The notes beneath the pieces were generated by a model. That model was not told where the DNA came from, did not search any database, and saw only the letters and a program-made list of their open reading frames with translations. Below, in pieces: positions 28,599 through 36,396 of a stretch of 64,000 bases of DNA. The stretch lies in assembly GCF_001687365.1 (NCBI RefSeq), contig NZ_LGLV01000015.1:157246-221245 (forward strand), given 5' to 3'. Position 1 is the stretch's first letter. Each line of letters starts with the position of its first letter. Source of the DNA: Pararhizobium polonicum. Its GTDB lineage: Bacteria; Pseudomonadota; Alphaproteobacteria; Rhizobiales; Rhizobiaceae. The position numbers were made by a program, and so were the translations under genes.

Positions 28599-28779
28599 TC
28601 CTCGTGGCAGGCCCATGATGGCCCGTATGCGCGAAAAATTGTCCACCGTCGCAAGGCGGCGGATCGCAAAAGCAACGCGGCAACCTATATCTCTCCTGAA
28701 TGCGGCGGCACGCCGGCGTAAGGCCGGCTGAACGCTGGACGGCAGTGCCGAACGTTGAACGGCAGTGAAGGAGAATAGC

Positions 28780-29109
28780 ATGCGGAAATTTATCGCCCTC
28801 GCGGCAATCGCGCTGGCCCTGTCGGCGGCGGCCCCCGCGAGCGCCACCGAGACGCTCGGCACCATTCTTTTCGGCAGGCCTTCGGAGCCGGGCATTGCCG
28901 TGATCATCCTGCGGCCCAGCCATCACGATGACGATCAGGTGCCGGTGATCTACCGCCATCCGTCGGCGGCCACGCTGGCGCGCGCGCAAGACGAAATCGC
29001 CACCAATCCGGTCATCAGGGCCTCTCTGGAGCGCCGGAATATCCGGCCGTACAACGTGCTGGCCATTCAGACCGCCCTTAACGGCGGCAAGATCATTTAT
29101 GTGAAGTGA
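28780..29109 (+). CDS. Small secreted hypothetical protein, paralogue of the next gene
   Basis: A 109-residue product with a clear signal peptide (M-R-K-F-I-A-L-A-A-I-A-L-A-L, cleavage after A-S-A). The mature part is about 85 residues and ends in Q-T-A-L-N-G-G-K-I-I-Y-V-K. GAAGGAG lies seven bases before the ATG at 28780, which excludes the longer frame. It shares P-V-I-Y-R-H-P-S-A-A-T-L-A-R-A-Q-D-E-I with the next gene, allowing for substitutions. No family is recognised; the function is unknown and a periplasmic location is expected. Confidence 0.7.
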   Translation: MRKFIALAAIALALSAAAPASATETLGTILFGRPSEPGIAVIILRPSHHDDDQVPVIYRHPSAATLARAQDEIATNPVIRASLERRNIRPYNVLAIQTALNGGKIIYVK

Positions 29110-29173
29110 CCGTCGCGTCGAGGACGATGCAGCGCAAGGACCTGAAACCGCTGATCTTGTGAGGAGAAAGACC

Positions 29174-29515
29174 GTGAAGAAAGCCGCCACCTTTGTTCTG
29201 GCCGCCGCCCTTCTATCCGCCGTTGGCGCCGGTTCGTTTGCACAAACCGCCCATGCCCAGAGGGCGCATTCGACCCGGCAGGCGAGCACCAGCGTTACCG
29301 TCATCATCATCCGGGATTATATCGGCCCGGACGATTTCCAGCAGGTGCCGATGACCTATCGCAATCCGTCGGCGCAGACCTATGCGCGCGGGCAGGAGGA
29401 GATACGCTCCAATGCCGATATCCGGGCGATCCTGCAAAGACGCGGCATTCCATTCCGCAATGTCACGGGTGTCCAGACCGCCTTCAACGGCGGCAAGATC
29501 GTCTATGTGCGGTGA
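29174..29515 (+). CDS. Small secreted hypothetical protein, paralogue of the preceding gene
   Basis: A 113-residue protein starting with GTG at 29174 (AGGAGA six bases upstream). The signal peptide K-K-A-A-T-F-V-L-A-A-A-L-L-S-A ends near A-H-A-Q. The mature part has P-M-T-Y-R-N-P-S-A-Q-T-Y-A-R-G-Q-E-E-I and ends Q-T-A-F-N-G-G-K-I-V-Y-V-R, which aligns along its length with the preceding protein. This is a tandem duplication followed by divergence, 64 bases apart and probably co-transcribed. No function is known to me. Confidence 0.7.
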   Translation: MKKAATFVLAAALLSAVGAGSFAQTAHAQRAHSTRQASTSVTVIIIRDYIGPDDFQQVPMTYRNPSAQTYARGQEEIRSNADIRAILQRRGIPFRNVTGVQTAFNGGKIVYVR

Positions 29516-29560
29516 TCGCGTGGGCGCTCCGTCGTAGTCCACAAACGTCTCGGCAGTCTC

Positions 29561-29690
29561 CCTCTTCTCCCCATCGGGGAGAACGTGCCCGGAGGGCGGA
29601 TGAGGGGGCGGCTGGCTCAGAATATGCGGCGACACCCCTCATCGTCTCGCTTTGCTCGACACGTCTCCCCGTTGGGGAGAAGAGGGAGAG
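29561..29690. repeat. RIME1-like palindromic intergenic repeat
   Basis: CTTCTCCCC-atc-GGGGAGAA at the left, GGCGGATGAGGGGGCGGCTGG in the middle, then CACCCCTCATCGTCTCGC and TCTCCCCG-ttg-GGGAGAAGAGGGA. The modules and order match the copies at 3408 and 46494. It sits between the tail-to-tail small secreted protein and aldo/keto reductase genes. Confidence 0.75.
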
Positions 29691-29748
29691 CGGCGCCAAT
29701 ACTGCGCAATCCATATGCGATAGCCCCTCAACGGGGGGGAAGTCGACT

Positions 29749-30744
29749 TCACTTCTCGCTGTCCATATGCGCCAGCATCGCCTCGGGATAACGGCCGCCG
29801 GCAGCCGCATTCTTCGGCACCGCCGCTTCGATGGCGGTGAGATCGGCGGCGGACAATTGCACGCCCTGCGACCCCAGCGCTTCACTCAGCCGCTCGACCG
29901 TGCGGGCGCCGATAACCGGCACGATGTCGCTGCCTTGCGCCGTCACCCAGGCGATGGCGATCTGTGCGACCGAGACGCCTTTGGCATCGGCGATCACCCG
30001 CAGCGCCTCGACGAGCGCGAGATTGCGGTCGACATTCTCGCCCTGGAAGCGCGGGCTGTGGGCGCGGAAATCGCCCTTGCTCTGGCCGTCGCCCTTCTGC
30101 CAATGGCCGCTGATCAGGCCGCGCGACAGCACGCCGTAAGCGGTGATGCCAATGCCGATATCGCGGCAGGCGGGCAGGATCGCATCCTCGATACCGCGCG
30201 AAATCAGCGAATATTCGATCTGCAGGTCGACGATCGGGTGCACGGCAGCGGCGCGGCGAATGGTGTCTGCGCCGACTTCGGACAATCCGATATGACGGAC
30301 ATAACCGGCCTGGATCATGTCGGCGATGGCGCCGACCGTATCCTCGATCGGCACGTTCGGATCGAGCCGGGCAGGGCGGTAGATGTCGATATAATCGACG
30401 CCGAGCCGTTGCAGTGTATAGGCGACGAAATTCTTCAGCGCCGCCGGGCGGTTGTCCATGCCGTTGAAGCCACCGCTAACGTCGCGCAACGCGCCGGTCT
30501 TGACGCTGATGACAGCCTTGTCGCGGGCGATACCCTTCAGCGCTTCGCCGATCAGCATCTCGTTATGGCCCATGCCGTAGAAATCGCCGGTGTCGATGAG
30601 GTTGATGCCGGCATCGAGCGCCGCATGGATGGTGGCGATCCCGTCCGCCCGGCCGGAAGGACCGTACATGCCGGACATGCCCATGCAGCCGAGACCGAGC
30701 GTCGAGACCGATGGGCCGGTCTGGCCGAGCTGAACATATTTCAT
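29749..30744 (-). CDS. Aldo/keto reductase
   Basis: A 331-residue NADPH-dependent reductase with a (beta/alpha)8 barrel: the start [11 protein letters not shown] is typical, G-L-G-C-M-G-M-S follows, and the catalytic Asp-Tyr pair lies in [12 protein letters not shown] (about residues 50-61), with the Lys in V-S-V-K-T-G. It reduces aldehydes or ketones in the cytoplasm. AGGAGAAACGCC gives a good ribosome-binding site. A LysR gene is divergent 120 bases away and is the likely regulator. Confidence 0.9.
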   Translation of the reverse strand: MKYVQLGQTGPSVSTLGLGCMGMSGMYGPSGRADGIATIHAALDAGINLIDTGDFYGMGHNEMLIGEALKGIARDKAVISVKTGALRDVSGGFNGMDNRPAALKNFVAYTLQRLGVDYIDIYRPARLDPNVPIEDTVGAIADMIQAGYVRHIGLSEVGADTIRRAAAVHPIVDLQIEYSLISRGIEDAILPACRDIGIGITAYGVLSRGLISGHWQKGDGQSKGDFRAHSPRFQGENVDRNLALVEALRVIADAKGVSVAQIAIAWVTAQGSDIVPVIGARTVERLSEALGSQGVQLSAADLTAIEAAVPKNAAAGGRYPEAMLAHMDSEK

Positions 30745-30814
30745 GGCGTTTCTCCTGTTGTCGCCGCTGCAACTGCGGTGTCGTGTTCCGGATGAGGTTT
30801 TACCGCGAAAGGCT

Positions 30815-30844
30815 TTGTGCGATAATCCGTCTCAAGGCGCACAA
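30815..30844. promoter_or_regulatory. Inverted repeat between the aldo/keto reductase and LysR genes
   Basis: TTGTGCG (30815-30821) and CGCACAA (30838-30844) are perfect inverted arms separated by 16 bases. The dyad lies within the divergent promoter region and close to the LysR start codon (30865), a plausible autoregulation site for the LysR protein. Confidence 0.4.
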
Positions 30845-30864
30845 GCTGTTTGGAAAACCATACA

Positions 30865-31764
30865 ATGACCGATCTGCCGCTGGCCGACCTCGATGCCTTT
30901 ACCGCTGTGGCGCGCGAGCGCAATTTTCGCGCCGCCGCCCGCAAGCGCGGCGTCTCGGCATCGTCGCTGAGCGAAGCCCTGCGGCGGCTCGAGCAACGTC
31001 TGGGCGTGCGCCTACTCAACCGCACCACCCGCAGCGTCACCCTGACGGAGGCGGGCGAACAGCTGATGGAGCGGCTGTCGCCGGCGCTCGGTGAGGTTGC
31101 CCTGGCGCTCGACCGGATCGGCAGCTTTCGCGACACCGCCACCGGAACCCTGCGCCTGAATGTCGCCACCGTCGTTGCCCGCGCCGTCCTGCCGGATCTC
31201 ATCGCCGATTTCCTCAAGGCCTATCCCGGCATCACGCTGGAGGTCAGCGCCGACGACAGTTTCATCGACGTGCTGGCCGCCGGCTTCGATGCGGGCGTGC
31301 GCTACGATGAACGGCTGGAAAAGGACATGATCGCGGTGCCGATCGGCCCGCGCCGCCAGCGGTTCGTCACCGCCGCATCGCCCGCCTATCTGCTGGCCCA
31401 TGGCGAGCCCCGTCACCCGCGCGACATCCTCGATCACGCCTGCATCCGTCACCGTTTTGCCAGTGGCACCATGCATTCGTGGGAGTTCGAGCGCGGCGAC
31501 GAGGTTGTCCGGATTTCGCCGAAGGCCCGCATCATCGCCAATACGCTGGAGCTGGAAATCAGCGCCGCGATCGCCGGGCTCGGCATCATCGCCACCTTCG
31601 AGGAGTTCCTGGCGCCTGCGATCGCCCGTGGCGAACTGGTGCCCATCCTTGAGGACTGGATGCCGGACTTTCCCGGCCCCTATCTCTATTATGCCAGCCG
31701 CAAGCACATGCCGCCGCCGCTGCGGGCCTTCGTCGATTTTCTGAAGAGCCGGCCGAGACAATAG
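30865..31764 (+). CDS. LysR-family transcriptional regulator
   Basis: A 299-residue LysR protein: the N-terminal helix-turn-helix has F-R-A-A-A-R-K-R-G-V-S-A-S-S-L-S-E-A (about 21-38) and the recognition turn R-L-E-Q-R-L-G-V-R-L-L-N-R-T-T-R. The effector domain closes with Y-Y-A-S-R-K-H-M-P-P-P-L-R-A-F, typical of the CrgA/DsdC-like branch acting on oxidative genes. The ATG at 30865 is preferred; a TTG five codons upstream (30850) is possible. It is divergent from the aldo/keto reductase, its most likely target. Confidence 0.85.
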   Translation: MTDLPLADLDAFTAVARERNFRAAARKRGVSASSLSEALRRLEQRLGVRLLNRTTRSVTLTEAGEQLMERLSPALGEVALALDRIGSFRDTATGTLRLNVATVVARAVLPDLIADFLKAYPGITLEVSADDSFIDVLAAGFDAGVRYDERLEKDMIAVPIGPRRQRFVTAASPAYLLAHGEPRHPRDILDHACIRHRFASGTMHSWEFERGDEVVRISPKARIIANTLELEISAAIAGLGIIATFEEFLAPAIARGELVPILEDWMPDFPGPYLYYASRKHMPPPLRAFVDFLKSRPRQ

Positions 31765-31802
31765 CCTCTCCCCCACATCAATGTTCCCGAAGCAATCATC
31801 AC

Positions 31803-31818
31803 GAACATTGAAATGTTC
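31803..31818. promoter_or_regulatory. GAACATT-GA-AATGTTC palindrome upstream of the TetA-like gene
   Basis: Seven-base perfect inverted arms around a two-base centre, 101 bases before the start codon of the TetA-like transporter. A further AATGTTC lies at about 31781-31787, giving a half-site repeat. It has the size of a TetR- or LysR-family operator, but no regulator gene of the divergent type is adjacent. Confidence 0.4.
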
Positions 31819-31918
31819 ACGTATTGTTTCGATCTGAAAACTTCGATACAGACGATTTGCCGGTTCCTGTTCGCGTTCTGTATCCGTCCGCGGCCGGATG
31901 CCAAGAGAGGTTTGTTCG

Positions 31919-33175
31919 ATGATTGATCCCAAATCAGCGCGGCGCGGACTGTCCCTCGTCTTTGTCATCCTGTTCCTCGATATCATGGGCATCGCCATCA
32001 TCGTGCCGGTGCTGCCGGCCTATCTGCGGGAACTGACGGGCGATACGATCAGCGCGGCGGCGGTCGATGGCGGCTGGCTGCTTCTGGTCTATTCGGCCAT
32101 GCAGTTCGTCTTTGCGCCGCTGATCGGCAACCTGTCGGACCGCTTCGGCCGCCGGCCGATCCTGCTGGCCTCGGTGCTGACCTTCGCGCTCGACAACCTG
32201 ATCTGCGCACTGGCGGCAACCTACTGGATGCTGTTCGTTGGCCGGGTGCTGGCCGGCATCAGCGGCGCCAGCTTCTCGACCGCCGCCGCCTATATCGCTG
32301 ATGTCAGCGACGATACCAACCGCGCCAAGAATTTCGGGCTGATCGGCATCGCCTTCGGCACGGGCTTTGCGCTCGGGCCCGTGCTTGGCGGGCTTTTGGG
32401 CGAGTTCGGCCCGCGCATTCCCTTCTATGGCGCTGCCGCCTTGTCCTTCCTCAATTTCGTGGTCGCCTGGTTCCTGCTGCCGGAAACGCTGGAAAGCCAC
32501 AACCGCCGCCGCTTCGAATGGAAGCGTGCCAATCCGCTCGGCGCGCTGAAGCAGATGCGAAATTATCCCGGCATCGGCTGGGTGCTTCTGGTGTTCTTCC
32601 TGTTCTGGCAGGCACATGCCGTCTATCCGGCCGTCTGGTCCTTCGTCTCCTCCTACCGCTATGGCTGGAGCGAGGGGCAGATTGGCCTGTCGCTCGGCAT
32701 CTTCGGTGTCTGCGGCGCGCTGGTCATGGCTTTCGTGCTGCCGCGCGCGATCCCGCGTCTGGGCGAATGGAAGGCCGGTGCCGTCGGCCTGATCTTCACC
32801 GGGCTTGGCCTTGCCGGTTATGCCTTCGCCTTCCAGGGCTGGATGGTCTATGCCGTCATCCTCGTCACCTGCCTGGAAGCACTCGCCGATCCGCCGTTGC
32901 GCAGCATTGCGTCTGCCAAGGTGCCGCCATCGGCGCAAGGGGAGCTGCAAGGCGCGCTGTCGAGCATTTCCAGCTTCACGACGATCCTCGGGCCGCTGAT
33001 GTTCGCGCAGATCTTCAGCACCTTCACCGCGCCGCAGGCCACCGTCACCTTCGCCGGTGCCCCCTATCTGCTTGCCGCCGTCTTCGTGGCCGCCGCCGTG
33101 GTGATCTATTTTCTGAAGGTGCGGCCCACACCCGCGACGGCGCAAGACGGCAATGATCTGGCGCAGGCGGCGTGA
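31919..33175 (+). CDS. Tetracycline-resistance-type MFS transporter (TetA family)
   Basis: A 418-residue, 12-segment transporter. Motif A is G-N-L-S-D-R-F-G-R-R-P-I-L-L-A-S (about 67-82), with the opening membrane segment F-V-I-L-F-L-D-I-M-G-I-A-I-I-V-P characteristic of TetA(A/C)-like proteins, and motif C-like G-F-A-L-G-P-V-L-G-G-L in segment 5. It would export tetracycline-like or other drugs by proton exchange. The start at 31919 follows GAGAGG. No TetR gene flanks it, unlike mobile tet(A) units, and its GC matches the chromosome, so this looks like an indigenous homologue. Actual tetracycline specificity is not shown. Confidence 0.85.
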   Translation: MIDPKSARRGLSLVFVILFLDIMGIAIIVPVLPAYLRELTGDTISAAAVDGGWLLLVYSAMQFVFAPLIGNLSDRFGRRPILLASVLTFALDNLICALAATYWMLFVGRVLAGISGASFSTAAAYIADVSDDTNRAKNFGLIGIAFGTGFALGPVLGGLLGEFGPRIPFYGAAALSFLNFVVAWFLLPETLESHNRRRFEWKRANPLGALKQMRNYPGIGWVLLVFFLFWQAHAVYPAVWSFVSSYRYGWSEGQIGLSLGIFGVCGALVMAFVLPRAIPRLGEWKAGAVGLIFTGLGLAGYAFAFQGWMVYAVILVTCLEALADPPLRSIASAKVPPSAQGELQGALSSISSFTTILGPLMFAQIFSTFTAPQATVTFAGAPYLLAAVFVAAAVVIYFLKVRPTPATAQDGNDLAQAA

Positions 33176-33180
33176 GGCGA

Positions 33181-33202
33181 TTTCGGGCGCTAACGCCCGA
33201 AA
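33181..33202. other. Perfect 9-bp stem-loop after the TetA-like gene
   Basis: TTTCGGGCG-ctaa-CGCCCGAAA, five bases after the TetA-like stop codon. It is followed by A residues, not T, so it lacks the U-tract of a standard terminator on the plus strand; it may still stabilise the mRNA 3' end. Confidence 0.55.
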
Positions 33203-33347
33203 AACGATCAACTTTTGTGATGTTTAGATGAAAAAATAAGCGATTTTACCTTTGCTGCTGGTGCTTTATGGCCGGTTGTTCTATTTCCGTCTCTTCCGTC
33301 GTGCGGCCCATTCCGGCTGCGACGAAGCCAAAGGCTAGACTTTCATC

Positions 33348-34754
33348 ATGCTGACTTCGACCCCAGATCAGGCGGCCGGCCGCACCGATAATTCCTGGTG
33401 GGCGCATTATCGCGCCAGCATCGTGCTGGGTGTGCCCTTCGTCGGCGCCCAGCTGGCGCAGTTTGCCATCCATGCCACCGACGTGCTGATGGTCGGCCGG
33501 CTCGGGACGTCCGAGCTGGCGGCGATGGTGCTGGCGGCGCAGATGTTCTTTACCCTCTTCATCTTCGGTTCCGGCTTTGCCAATGCCGTCGTGCCGATCG
33601 TGGCGCAGGCGCAGGGACGGGGAGACCGTGTCGCCGTTCGCCGCGCCGTGCGCATGGGCATGTGGGCGGTACTTGGCTATGGCGTGCTGACGATGCCTGT
33701 TCTCTGGGAGGCGGAAACCGTGCTGCGGATGCTGGGCCAGCAGCCCGATGTGGCAGCCCTTGCCGGCAGCTATCTGCGCGTCGCGCTCTGGTGCATGTTC
33801 CCGGCCCTGCTGTTCATGGTGTTGCGCGGTTTCCTGAGCTCGCTGGAGCGCGCCGGTATCATCCTCTATGTGACGATCATCGTGCTGCTCAGCAATGCGG
33901 CGCTGTGCTACGTCTTCATCTACGGGCATTTCGGCGCGCCTGCGCTTGGTATCGTCGGCGCCGCCATTTCGGCGCTGGTGGTCAACACGCTGAGCTTCGT
34001 GCTGCTCTATGCCTATATCCAATACCAGCCGCAGACCCGCTCCTACGAGATCTTCGTACGCTTCTGGCGGCCCGACTGGCCGGTGCTGAAGGAGGTCGTC
34101 AAGCTCGGCCTGCCGATCGCCGTCACCATCCTGGCCGAGGTCAGCCTGTTCACCGTCGCCTCGCTGTTGATGGGCATGATCGGCACCGTCGAGCTTGCCG
34201 CGCATGGCATCGCGCTGCAGTTCGCCTCCATCGCCTTCATGGTGCCGCTCGGGCTGGCGCAGGTCGCCACCGTGCGCATCGGCCTTGCCCATGGCAGGCG
34301 GGATGCGGAAGGGATCAAGCGGGCGGCGATCGCCGTTCTTGTCATCGGCTGCGGCTTCGCCCTGATCGGCAGCGCGGTCTTTGCGCTGTTCTCGCACGAG
34401 CTTGCCGCGATGTATCTCGATACGCGCCGGCCGGATGCGGCGCAGGTGCTTGCCTATGCCGGCCCGCTGATCGTCATTGCCGGCGCGTTCCAGCTGGTCG
34501 ATGGCGTCCAGGCGCTGGCCGCCGGCATGCTGCGCGGCCTGAAGGACACCACCGTGCCGATGGTTCTGGCGCTGGTGTCCTACTGGGCGATCGGCTTCGT
34601 CGCCGCCTATCTGCTCGCCTTCCATGCGGGGCTCGGCGGTATCGGCGTCTGGTACGGCTTTGTGATCGGCCTGGCCGCCGCCAGCATCTCGCTGACATGG
34701 CGGTTCTTCCGCTTTCTGTCGCAGGAGAGGAAGCTGTTGGCCTTGCCGGTCTGA
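33348..34754 (+). CDS. MATE-family multidrug efflux transporter (NorM-like)
   Basis: A 468-residue protein with about 12 membrane segments arranged as two homologous halves, the MATE pattern. Landmarks are F-A-I-H-A-T-D-V-L-M-V-G-R-L-G (about 39-53) in the first half, A-Q-A-Q-G-R-G-D and its repeat G-L-A-H-G-R-R-D in the second. It would expel cationic drugs by sodium or proton antiport. An AraC-type regulator and a TauE/SafE permease follow on the same strand. The MATE stop codon and the regulator start are 35 bases apart, so co-transcription is likely. Confidence 0.88.
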   Translation: MLTSTPDQAAGRTDNSWWAHYRASIVLGVPFVGAQLAQFAIHATDVLMVGRLGTSELAAMVLAAQMFFTLFIFGSGFANAVVPIVAQAQGRGDRVAVRRAVRMGMWAVLGYGVLTMPVLWEAETVLRMLGQQPDVAALAGSYLRVALWCMFPALLFMVLRGFLSSLERAGIILYVTIIVLLSNAALCYVFIYGHFGAPALGIVGAAISALVVNTLSFVLLYAYIQYQPQTRSYEIFVRFWRPDWPVLKEVVKLGLPIAVTILAEVSLFTVASLLMGMIGTVELAAHGIALQFASIAFMVPLGLAQVATVRIGLAHGRRDAEGIKRAAIAVLVIGCGFALIGSAVFALFSHELAAMYLDTRRPDAAQVLAYAGPLIVIAGAFQLVDGVQALAAGMLRGLKDTTVPMVLALVSYWAIGFVAAYLLAFHAGLGGIGVWYGFVIGLAAASISLTWRFFRFLSQERKLLALPV

Positions 34755-34789
34755 GGCAAGCGAAGCCAGCCTGCGAAGGAGGGGATTGG

Positions 34790-35506
34790 ATGCACGCCGC
34801 AGTGCCGGGCCGTTGGTCCTATCGTCGCGACCGCGATCGCCCGGATGTCGAATATGGCGTCTGGGAGGGAACCGTCGCGCCCGACGTCGCCGTGCATTTT
34901 CACCCGCAAAACCAGCTGACGGTCGTGTTGTCCGGCGGGCGCACGTTCCAGGCCGGACATCGGGTTTTCACGGTTTCGGCCGGGCAATGCCTCCATATCC
35001 CGGCCGGTTTGCCGCATAAGAGCCTGCCCGTTGCCCACCCCGGCACCCGCTGCCTCAACATCTATCTCGATCTGCAGGGGCTCGGCGGAGAGCCGATGGT
35101 TGTCGCCGTGCCGGACATTGCGGCGGATGCGCAGGCCGCGCTATCCGCGCTGCCCCGGATCGTCGGCCATCTGCTTCGTTCGGCAGGCCGTGCGGGCGGA
35201 CGCAGTCAGGCCACCGGAATGGGTGTTGCGCTCCTGTCCGGCCGCGAGCCGCTCGGTGCGATTGCTGCCCGCAACCGGTTGAGCCGCGAAGGTTTCAGCC
35301 GGCAGTTCACCCGCAAGACCGGTATTCCGCCCAGCGGCTATCGCCTTGTCAGTCGCCTCAACGAAGCCCGCCTGCGCCTGCGCGGCGACATATCGATCGC
35401 AGATCTGGCGGCCGATCTCGGGTTTTCGGATCAAAGCCATTTTGGCCGCCATTTCCGCCGTGTCTTCGGTATCAGCCCCGATGCCTACCGCAAGGGCATG
35501 CGATAG
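34790..35506 (+). CDS. AraC-family transcriptional regulator
   Basis: A 238-residue regulator with an N-terminal cupin-like AraC_binding domain (H-F-H-P-Q-N-Q-L-T-V-V-L-S-G-G near 34-48) and a C-terminal double helix-turn-helix whose second part, I-A-D-L-A-A-D-L-G-F-S-D-Q-S-H-F-G-R, is highly typical. The ATG at 34790 has GAAGGAGG upstream. The same frame is open through the whole MATE gene, but those upstream codons are not real coding sequence. It lies between MATE and TauE/SafE genes on the same strand; AraC genes next to an exporter commonly regulate it (inference). Confidence 0.88.
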   Translation: MHAAVPGRWSYRRDRDRPDVEYGVWEGTVAPDVAVHFHPQNQLTVVLSGGRTFQAGHRVFTVSAGQCLHIPAGLPHKSLPVAHPGTRCLNIYLDLQGLGGEPMVVAVPDIAADAQAALSALPRIVGHLLRSAGRAGGRSQATGMGVALLSGREPLGAIAARNRLSREGFSRQFTRKTGIPPSGYRLVSRLNEARLRLRGDISIADLAADLGFSDQSHFGRHFRRVFGISPDAYRKGMR

Positions 35507-35575
35507 GCCGCATTTCCGTCCGGGCCGGTCACAAACGTTCCAGACAACTTTGCCGCCGGGCGTTATCTGTTCCGG

Positions 35576-36337
35576 ATGGACACAGGCATCATTCTTCTTC
35601 TCTTTGCGGCGGGCGTGGTCGGCGGCATCGTCAATGCCATTGCCGGCGGCGCCACGCTGATCACCTTTCCGGTGATGCTGATGGCCGGGCTGCCGCCGGT
35701 GGCGGCCAATGCCTCGAACGCGGTTGCCATTTCGCCCGGCCATCTGCTCGCCGCGATCGCCGACCGCGAAAAGATCCCGCCGCTCGACCGCGCACTTTGC
35801 CTGTCCATCGCGGTGTCCATTGCCGGCGGGATGATCGGCGCGCTTCTGCTGCTGGCGCTGCCCGACCGGCTTTTCGTCCTGCCGGTTCCAGCCCTGATTG
35901 GCTTTGCCACCCTATTGTTTGCCTTTGCGCCGCATCTGCAGAGATGGACGGCCCGGCGGAGAATGGACAGCCGGCCATCGTCCGTTGCCGGTGCCTGCGT
36001 TCTTGGCGGCGCGTCGATCTACGGCGGCTTTTTCGGCGCGGGGCTAGGGATCATCCTTTCGGCAATCCTGTCCATCGCCGATCCCGGCGATATCCGCCGG
36101 GTCAAGGTCTTGAAGAACCTGCTGGCCACCGGCGTCAGTCTGGCCGCGATTACGATTTTCATCGTTCAGGGCAGGGTGTACTGGCCGCAAACGGCCGTGA
36201 TGCTGTTCGGCGCTCTGGCCGGCGGCTATATCGGCGGCTTTCTGGTTCGCATTCTTCCGGCCCGAGCCGTCCGCATCGCGGTCATCGTCGCCGGAACCGT
36301 GATGACGGTCGTCTATGCGCGGCGCTACTGGTTCTAG
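35576..36337 (+). CDS. TauE/SafE-family sulfite/organosulfur exporter permease
   Basis: A 253-residue membrane protein with about seven to eight hydrophobic segments and a repeated structure: G-V-V-G-G-I-V-N-A-I-A-G-G-A-T in segment 1 and G-G-F-F-G-A-G-L-G-I-I-L in the second half, the twin signature of the TauE/SafE (DUF81) family. Substrates of the family include sulfite, taurine-derived anions and sulfoacetate; none can be assigned. It follows the AraC gene by 69 bases and ends at a shared bidirectional terminator. Confidence 0.82.
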   Translation: MDTGIILLLFAAGVVGGIVNAIAGGATLITFPVMLMAGLPPVAANASNAVAISPGHLLAAIADREKIPPLDRALCLSIAVSIAGGMIGALLLLALPDRLFVLPVPALIGFATLLFAFAPHLQRWTARRRMDSRPSSVAGACVLGGASIYGGFFGAGLGIILSAILSIADPGDIRRVKVLKNLLATGVSLAAITIFIVQGRVYWPQTAVMLFGALAGGYIGGFLVRILPARAVRIAVIVAGTVMTVVYARRYWF

Positions 36338-36346
36338 CCCAAACGG

Positions 36347-36373
36347 AAAAGGCCCGCATCGAGCGGGCCTTTC
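36347..36373. terminator. Bidirectional terminator between TauE/SafE and carA
   Basis: GGCCCGC-atcga-GCGGGCC (36351-36369) with AAAA on the left and TTT on the right, giving a U-tract for both converging genes. Confidence 0.75.
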
Positions 36374-36396
36374 GCAATCCATTTATTGTCGGGAAA

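Noticed and set aside
33181..33202. Intrinsic terminator for the TetA-like gene
   Set aside because: The stem is perfect but followed by A residues on the plus strand, so it was listed as a stem-loop and not a terminator.
33246..34625. A 459-codon minus-strand frame
   Set aside because: Antisense of the MATE transporter, rich in His/Gln/Arg as expected for a reversed membrane-protein gene.
33398..34789. Long frame fused upstream of the AraC regulator
   Set aside because: It runs through the MATE gene in another phase; the real AraC start with its ribosome-binding site is at 34790.
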